Assembly: GCA_022447885.1 (NCBI GenBank)
Contig: JAKUTA010000079.1
Location: 1-6,094 of the forward strand
DNA length: 6,094 nucleotides
Source of the DNA: Candidatus Poseidoniales archaeon
GTDB lineage: Archaea; Thermoplasmatota; Poseidoniia; Poseidoniales; Thalassarchaeaceae
Direction of reading: 5' to 3'
In this document: positions 1-4,112 of the stretch, piece by piece
Numbering within the stretch: the stretch's first letter is position 1
Layout of the letters: each line of letters opens with the position of its first letter
Program-made: the position numbers and the translations under genes
The notes under the pieces: model-generated
What the model saw: only the letters and a program-made list of their open reading frames with translations
Database searches by the model: none
Told to the model about the DNA's origin: nothing

Positions 1-391
1 GCTGGAGGGCGGCAGTGACCAGTTGGGGCAGGCGTATCCGTGGATCGACAACGACCACGTGGGAGAGGAGGGCGTGCTCTTGCTGTTGCGCAACCAGCGC
101 GTCATCGGTGGCTGGTCGGATGCCAGCGAGACAGGTTACGGCATCACCTCGTACGGCACCGTCTTCCGCTATGCACCGCCATCTGACTCACTCTCGGACA
201 AGCTCGGCTCTGCGATTGCACCATTGCTGGTGATCATCGCTGTTCCAGGCGTCGTGCTCGGCCTGATCTACATGAGTTCGCCCAAATTGCAGAAATGGTA
301 CATGGGCCGCCGCAAGGCGAAGCACCAGGCGAAAGTGGACGCGGCCAAGGCGGCTGACAAGGAGCGCGCTGGCCGGAAGAAGCGCCGCTGA
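1..391 (+). CDS. C-terminal part of a single-pass membrane protein (5' truncated)
   Basis: The frame is open from base 2 with no stop and no ATG before the membrane segment, so the gene starts left of the window; 129 residues are visible, ending in TGA at 389-391. About 70 residues of soluble sequence without Cys (including GVLLLLRNQRVIGGW, strand-like) are followed by one hydrophobic helix, IAPLLVIIAVPGVVLGLIYM, at about 215-274, and then a strongly basic tail ending in RKKRR. The positive-inside rule puts the tail in the cytoplasm and the upstream part outside, as in a type I membrane protein. The tail is rich in Ala, Lys and Arg and probably helical. I do not recognise the family, and with the N-terminal domain missing no function can be given. 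The next gene begins 71 bases downstream; whether they share a transcript is unclear. Confidence 0.72.
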   Translation, partial: LEGGSDQLGQAYPWIDNDHVGEEGVLLLLRNQRVIGGWSDASETGYGITSYGTVFRYAPPSDSLSDKLGSAIAPLLVIIAVPGVVLGLIYMSSPKLQKWYMGRRKAKHQAKVDAAKAADKERAGRKKRR

Positions 392-451
392 AGGCTACAC
401 ATCTCCGCTGTCGGCACGTTCATCAGCGAGCGGCATCCCGGCGCAAACGAA

Positions 452-457
452 AGGTGG
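452..457 (+). promoter_or_regulatory. Ribosome binding site that selects the ATG at 463
   Basis: AGGTGG lies five bases upstream of ATG 463. Its AGGTG core pairs with the CACCT of the 16S 3' end. A possible GTG start at 454-456 lies inside this site and would have no ribosome site of its own, so ATG 463 is the better start. The same AGGTG core precedes the hydrolase gene at 3421. Confidence 0.6.
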
Positions 458-462
458 CACAG

Positions 463-1635
463 ATGACGTATGAGGGCGTGGACTTCTACGACATCGAGTC
501 CGAGTTGACCGATGAGGAGAAGATGGTCCGCGACATGGCGCGCGACTGGGTCGAGGCCGAGGTCGTCCCGAACATCGAGCAGGCGTGCCGCGACGGCGTC
601 TTCCCCGACGAATGGCGCGTGGCGCTGGGCGAGATGGGCGTGCTCGGCATGGCGCTCGACGGCTACGGCTGCGCGGGCATGTCGTACGTCGCATACGGAC
701 TCGTCTGCCAGGAGTTGGAGCGAGGAGATTCGGGTGTGCGCTCGTTCGCCAGCGTGCAGGGCTCGTTGGCGATGTATCCCATCCATGACTTCGGCTCGGA
801 GGAGCAGAAGCAGAAATATCTCCCTAAGATGGCGAGCGGCGAGTGGGTAGGTTGTTTCGGCCTCACGGAGCCGGATTACGGCAGCAACCCCGGTGACATG
901 ATCACCAAGGCCGTGGACGAAGGCGACGACTACGTCCTGAACGGGGCGAAGATGTGGATCACCAACGGGACGATCGCCGATGTCGCAATCGTGTGGGCGA
1001 AGCTTGACGGCGTGATCCGCGGCTTCATCGTCGAGAAGGACGACCCCGGCTTCAGCGCACCCGAGATGACCGGCAAGCATTCCCTGCGGGCGAGCGTCAC
1101 CAGTGAACTCGTCTTCCAGGACTGCAAGATTCCCAAAGACAGGATCCTCCCGCATGTCGAGGGGCTCAAGGGTCCCTTCTCCTGCCTCAACAACGCCCGC
1201 TACGGCATCTGCTGGGGTGCTGTGGGGGCCGCCCAATCCTGCTTCCACTCCGCGAAGGAGTACGCCCTGTCGCGCATCCAGTTCGGCAACCCGATCGCCG
1301 CCTTCCAACTGGTGCAGAACAAGTTGGCCTGGATGCTGCGCGAGATCACCAAGGGGCAGCTGCTGGCGCTCTCCCTGGGGCGCAAGAAGGATGCCGGCAC
1401 GTGGACGCCGGAGCAGATCAGCCTGGCGAAGATGAACAACGTCGACATGGCATTGGAGATCGCCCGCATGGCGCGGGACATCCACGGAGCGAACGGCATC
1501 CTCGACGAGTATCCCATCATGCGGCACATGGCCAACCTCGAATCAGTGAAGACCTACGAGGGCACCCACGACATCCACAACCTCATTCTCGGTCGGCATA
1601 TCACAGGCATCCAGAGTTTCACGAGAGAACTCTGA
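463..1635 (+). CDS. gcdH: Glutaryl-CoA dehydrogenase-type acyl-CoA dehydrogenase
   Basis: This 390-residue FAD enzyme of the acyl-CoA dehydrogenase family is close to the usual length. In the glutaryl-CoA branch it converts glutaryl-CoA to crotonyl-CoA and CO2 in the cytoplasm, in lysine and tryptophan degradation, and reduces electron transfer flavoprotein. Visible are an N-terminal helical domain, GCFGLTEP at about 130-137, the KMWITN beta-domain motif near 163-168, CLNNARYG near 241-248, a flavin-contacting RIQFG near 271-275, and the C-terminal TYEGTHDIH with the catalytic Glu at about 366. ELERGDSGVRS contains the Glu86, Arg93 and Ser94 that match the glutarate-binding Glu87/Arg94/Ser95 of human GCDH, and the end, GRHITGIQSFT, is also GCDH-like. 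This supports the GCDH subfamily over a generic short-chain enzyme; substrate and decarboxylation are inferred. Odd: GSN replaces the usual GSD after the TEP motif. It precedes etfB by 86 bases. Confidence 0.9.
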   Translation: MTYEGVDFYDIESELTDEEKMVRDMARDWVEAEVVPNIEQACRDGVFPDEWRVALGEMGVLGMALDGYGCAGMSYVAYGLVCQELERGDSGVRSFASVQGSLAMYPIHDFGSEEQKQKYLPKMASGEWVGCFGLTEPDYGSNPGDMITKAVDEGDDYVLNGAKMWITNGTIADVAIVWAKLDGVIRGFIVEKDDPGFSAPEMTGKHSLRASVTSELVFQDCKIPKDRILPHVEGLKGPFSCLNNARYGICWGAVGAAQSCFHSAKEYALSRIQFGNPIAAFQLVQNKLAWMLREITKGQLLALSLGRKKDAGTWTPEQISLAKMNNVDMALEIARMARDIHGANGILDEYPIMRHMANLESVKTYEGTHDIHNLILGRHITGIQSFTREL

Positions 1636-1651
1636 GACCATCCCGCGCTCA

Positions 1652-1668
1652 AGCGCCCTTTGGGCGCT
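1652..1668 (+). repeat. Perfect 7-bp inverted repeat with TTT loop between gcdH and etfB
   Basis: AGCGCCC, TTT, GGGCGCT forms a stable GC-rich hairpin 16 bases after the gcdH stop. The following bases (CTGCTAATGTTG) are not a T-run, so it is not a classical intrinsic terminator. It could stabilise the gcdH 3' end after processing, attenuate read-through into etfB, or be an operator with dyad symmetry. Role is inference; the symmetry is seen directly. Confidence 0.55.
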
Positions 1669-1671
1669 CTG

Positions 1672-1686
1672 CTAATGTTGATAGAG
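1672..1686 (+). promoter_or_regulatory. Candidate weak promoter element upstream of etfB
   Basis: TAATGTTGATAGA is the most AT-rich patch in this GC-rich gap. Read as a poor archaeal TATA box it would place transcription start about 25 bases on, near 1700, giving etfB a leader of about 20 bases. It does not match a strong TATA consensus, and etfB may simply be read through from gcdH. Confidence 0.2.
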
Positions 1687-1721
1687 GCGAGCAAGGTCGA
1701 GCGGCCGTCGGAGTCGGTCAG

Positions 1722-2471
1722 ATGGTCACAATCGCAGTTCTGCTGAAGCAGGTTCCCGACACGACCGCCCGCATCACCGTCAGCGATGGCCGTGTGGACG
1801 AGACAGCGATCTCCACCTGGGTCACCAGCCCATACGACGAGTATGCCCTCGAGGTCGCCATCCAGCACAAGGAGGCCTCTGGAGCTTCGATCACAGCCAT
1901 CACCCTAGGCCCGCCGAGAGCTGACAAGGTGCTCAAGGACGCCGCTGCACTCGGAGTCGAGAATCTGGTGCGCGTCTGGGATGACGCTTGGGAGTCGCTC
2001 GACTCGAACCAGGTGCAAGCCGCGCTGTCCACGATTCTCGAAGGCGTCGAGGCGGACTGGATCTACTGCGGCAAGCAGTCAGCCGACCGCAACCAGGGAT
2101 CGACCGGACCGGGAGTGGCCGAGCGACTGGGAATGGCATGCATCGTGGAGATATCCGACTGGGACGTCACAGGCGCACAGCCATCGTTCACACGCGCCAC
2201 CTCCTCGGGAAATGAGCGACTGGCTCCAACACCGCCGATCGTGCTCACCTTCACCAAGACCGAGACCGAGCTGCGCCGCCCGAACGTGCGCGGCATCATG
2301 GCGGCGAAGAAGGCGAACATCGAGGTGGTGAGCGCGGACATCGGCGATGCACAGGTGCAGGTGGTGGCGCACAACCCACCGGCCCAGAAGCCAGAGGGCA
2401 GGAAGTTCGAGGGAGCGGAAAGCGTTCCCGAGGTCGTCGGCCTGCTGCGCGACGAGGCCAAGGTCATCTGA
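1722..2471 (+). CDS. etfB: Electron transfer flavoprotein, beta subunit
   Basis: EtfB (249 residues, normal length) pairs with EtfA to form the soluble FAD/AMP heterodimer that takes electrons from acyl-CoA dehydrogenases and passes them to a membrane quinone reductase. It starts with the typical beta strand MVTIAVLLKQVPDT; YDEYALEVAI (about 38-47) and the nucleotide-loop region CGKQSADRNQGSTGP (116-130) follow, then the recognition-loop region LRRPNVRGIMAAKKANIEVV (184-203), whose IMxAKK core is the family hallmark. ATG 1722 is the only ATG/GTG/TTG that gives a normal N-terminus; the open frame extends upstream into gcdH but is unlike EtfB. Its ribosome site is weak (GGT at 1716-1718). Odd: the AMP loop lacks the DxxNQTG spacing of human ETF, and the position aligned with the partner-anchoring Leu195 of human ETF beta is Val189. 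etfA follows after 16 bases. Confidence 0.93.
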   Translation: MVTIAVLLKQVPDTTARITVSDGRVDETAISTWVTSPYDEYALEVAIQHKEASGASITAITLGPPRADKVLKDAAALGVENLVRVWDDAWESLDSNQVQAALSTILEGVEADWIYCGKQSADRNQGSTGPGVAERLGMACIVEISDWDVTGAQPSFTRATSSGNERLAPTPPIVLTFTKTETELRRPNVRGIMAAKKANIEVVSADIGDAQVQVVAHNPPAQKPEGRKFEGAESVPEVVGLLRDEAKVI

Positions 2472-2474
2472 GGC

Positions 2475-2481
2475 AGGAGGT
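2475..2481 (+). promoter_or_regulatory. Strong Shine-Dalgarno site of etfA
   Basis: AGGAGGT lies six bases before ATG 2488 and four bases after the etfB stop codon. It is the strongest ribosome site in the window and fixes the etfA start; the upstream open frame overlapping the end of etfB has no comparable site. Confidence 0.8.
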
Positions 2482-2487
2482 CAGCGC

Positions 2488-3411
2488 ATGGACATCACGA
2501 TCATCGCCGAGACACAGGACGGCGGTCTGCACCCTGTGACCGCTCAGTTGGTCGGAGCGGCGAGCAGCCTCGGTGCCAGCCTGACGGTGATCTGTCCCGG
2601 TGGGGCAGGCGGCGAGGAAGCGTGCGGAATCTCCGGTGTGGGCAAGGTCCTCGCTGTGACCGGCGACTGCTTCGCCACCTTCGACGGCGGCGCCTGGGCA
2701 GAAGCATTGGATGCGGTCGCCGGCGGTGACCTCGTCATCGGTGCGGCGCCCACCAGCGGGCGTGACATCTGCTCGAGAATCGCGGCCCGTCGCGGAGTCT
2801 CAATCATCCAGGACGTGATTAACCTCTCACCCGGCCTGAACATCACCCACCCAATCTACTCGGGCAAGGCGAACCAAGACCTCACGGTGACAGGAAACTG
2901 CGTGCTCACCCTGCGCGCCAACACCTTCCCCCCGGCCCCATCCGGAGGGACAGCCCAACTATCCACGGTCCAACAGAGCGGCGACGTGCGGCTCGCCGTC
3001 GCCGAGGCGTTCGCCCGCGCATCCGAGCGTCTGGACGTCACCGATGCGGACATCATCATCTCCGGCGGGCGAGGAATGGGCCATCCTGACAACTTCAGAC
3101 ACCTGTACGAGGTGGCGGACGTCATCGGGGCGGCGGTCGGGGCGAGCCGGGCGGCAGTGGACACCTGGGAGGAGATTCCGCACAGCCTGCAGGTCGGCCA
3201 GACGGGCAAGACGGTGAACCCCAGCCTCTACATCGCGGTCGGCATCTCGGGAGCCATCCAGCACCTCGCCGGAATGCGCACGAGCAAGTACATCGTCGCC
3301 ATCAACAAGGATCCAGAAGCGCCTATCTTCAAGGTCGCTGATTACGGCATCGTCTGCACCTGGGAGGAGGCCATCCCGGTGCTCAAGGAAGAACTCTCCA
3401 AACTCACCTGA
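2488..3411 (+). CDS. etfA: Electron transfer flavoprotein, alpha subunit
   Basis: EtfA (307 residues, usual length) carries the redox-active FAD of the ETF heterodimer. The N-terminal Rossmann-like domain opens with MDITIIAET and spans about 1-180. The C-terminal FAD domain is very well conserved: SGGRGMG (192-198), GASRAAVD (218-225), QVGQTGK (235-241), the PROSITE-type signature LYIAVGISGAIQH (247-259) and AINKDPEAPIF followed by ADYG (271-287). All expected FAD contacts appear present, with no truncation. The N-terminal half diverges far more, as is usual in this family. Tight spacing to etfB (16 bases) and to the downstream hydrolase (9 bases) implies one transcript. Together with EtfB it should accept electrons from the upstream dehydrogenase and probably from other acyl-CoA dehydrogenases encoded elsewhere; an ETF:quinone oxidoreductase is not in the window. 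Confidence 0.96.
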   Translation: MDITIIAETQDGGLHPVTAQLVGAASSLGASLTVICPGGAGGEEACGISGVGKVLAVTGDCFATFDGGAWAEALDAVAGGDLVIGAAPTSGRDICSRIAARRGVSIIQDVINLSPGLNITHPIYSGKANQDLTVTGNCVLTLRANTFPPAPSGGTAQLSTVQQSGDVRLAVAEAFARASERLDVTDADIIISGGRGMGHPDNFRHLYEVADVIGAAVGASRAAVDTWEEIPHSLQVGQTGKTVNPSLYIAVGISGAIQHLAGMRTSKYIVAINKDPEAPIFKVADYGIVCTWEEAIPVLKEELSKLT

Positions 3412-3415
3412 GGTG
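3411..3415 (+). promoter_or_regulatory. Ribosome binding site of the hydrolase gene, overlapping the etfA stop
   Basis: The last base of the etfA stop (TGA 3409-3411) is the first base of AGGTG, five bases before ATG 3421. Termination of etfA and initiation on the next gene are therefore physically linked, which suggests translational coupling. Confidence 0.65.
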
Positions 3416-3420
3416 CACCG

Positions 3421-4107
3421 ATGACGGGTGAGCCCACCCCCCCGAATCTCGAGTGCGTGGTCGTCGAACCAACCACTGCACACACTGGCACAGTGATCTG
3501 GTTGCACGGCCTTGGGGCCTCTGGACACGACTTCGAGGACATGCCCCCCCTGCTCGGCCTCGACCACATCCGCTACGTCTTCCCGCACGCGCCCACGATG
3601 CAAGTCACGATCAACTACGGGACGCGCATGCCCGCATGGTACGACATCGTCGACCTCGACTGGAACAATGAGGAGCGCGAGGACGAGGCGTCGATCCGCA
3701 GCAGCGCTGAACTGGTCGTCAGCCTGCTCGAGGATGAACACGCCCGTGGCATCGCCTACGAGCGCATGGTGCTCGCCGGCTTCAGCCAGGGCGGCGCGCT
3801 GGCGCTGCACGTCGGCACCCGCTTCCCAGAGGCTCTGGCGGGCATCATGGCACTGTCCGCCTACCAACTGCTTCCCGATGCTCACGCGGCTGAAGCAGAC
3901 CCCAGCAATGCAACGACTCCGATGTTGTTCTGCCATGGCAGGCTGGACCCGATGGTCCCTATAGACCAAGGAAGGTCAGCACATGAGGCGATGGCTGAAG
4001 CAGGCCATCCGACCGAGTGGGCGGAGTACATGATGGAGCATGAGGTGATCATGCCCGAGGTCGAGCGCATCGGGACGTGGCTCGCGGCGAGGTTGCCCGA
4101 CGAGTGA
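3421..4107 (+). CDS. Alpha/beta-hydrolase, phospholipase/carboxylesterase family
   Basis: This 228-residue protein has the length and order of the Abhydrolase_2 family (bacterial carboxylesterases and acyl-protein thioesterases), which hydrolyse short ester or thioester bonds in the cytoplasm. The oxyanion-hole motif is WLHGLGASGHDF (27-38), the nucleophile elbow is GFSQGG with Ser122, the acid is Asp176 in HGRLDPMVP, and the base is His207 in MMEHEV, so the triad is complete. YVFPHAP (52-58) and PAWYDI (71-76) are further family hallmarks. There is no signal peptide or membrane segment. The usual Gly before the catalytic His (GHEV) is Glu here. The gene follows etfA by 9 bases with a coupled ribosome site, so it is probably in the ETF operon; the substrate cannot be read from sequence. 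Two runs of seven C (3437-3443 and 3544-3550) lie in its first 130 bases. Its stop abuts the stop of the minus-strand gene. Confidence 0.9.
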   Translation: MTGEPTPPNLECVVVEPTTAHTGTVIWLHGLGASGHDFEDMPPLLGLDHIRYVFPHAPTMQVTINYGTRMPAWYDIVDLDWNNEEREDEASIRSSAELVVSLLEDEHARGIAYERMVLAGFSQGGALALHVGTRFPEALAGIMALSAYQLLPDAHAAEADPSNATTPMLFCHGRLDPMVPIDQGRSAHEAMAEAGHPTEWAEYMMEHEVIMPEVERIGTWLAARLPDE

Positions 4108-4112
4108 TCACT
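4103..4112. repeat. 10-bp palindrome made by two abutting convergent stop codons
   Basis: AGTGATCACT is a perfect palindrome. Its TGATCA core is the TGA stop of the plus-strand hydrolase (4105-4107) followed directly by the reverse complement of the TGA stop of the minus-strand gene (4108-4110). There is no intergenic base, so neither gene has room for a terminator outside the other's coding sequence. Confidence 0.9.

Noticed and set aside
454..462. GTG start for the dehydrogenase
   Set aside because: The GTG lies inside the AGGTGG ribosome site that properly serves ATG 463.
268..1527. 419-codon open frame on the minus strand opposite gcdH
   Set aside because: It is the antisense shadow of a strongly conserved dehydrogenase in GC-rich DNA; the translation is rich in Arg, His, Leu and Val and shows no recognisable domain.
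1401..1721. Upstream extension of the etfB frame into gcdH
   Set aside because: The frame is open by chance; EtfB homologues begin at the MVTIAVLLKQ strand and no start codon with a ribosome site lies between gcdH and ATG 1722.
2959..3969. 336-codon minus-strand open frame across etfA and the hydrolase
   Set aside because: It crosses two genes with complete catalytic and FAD motifs on the other strand, and its composition is that of a GC-driven shadow.
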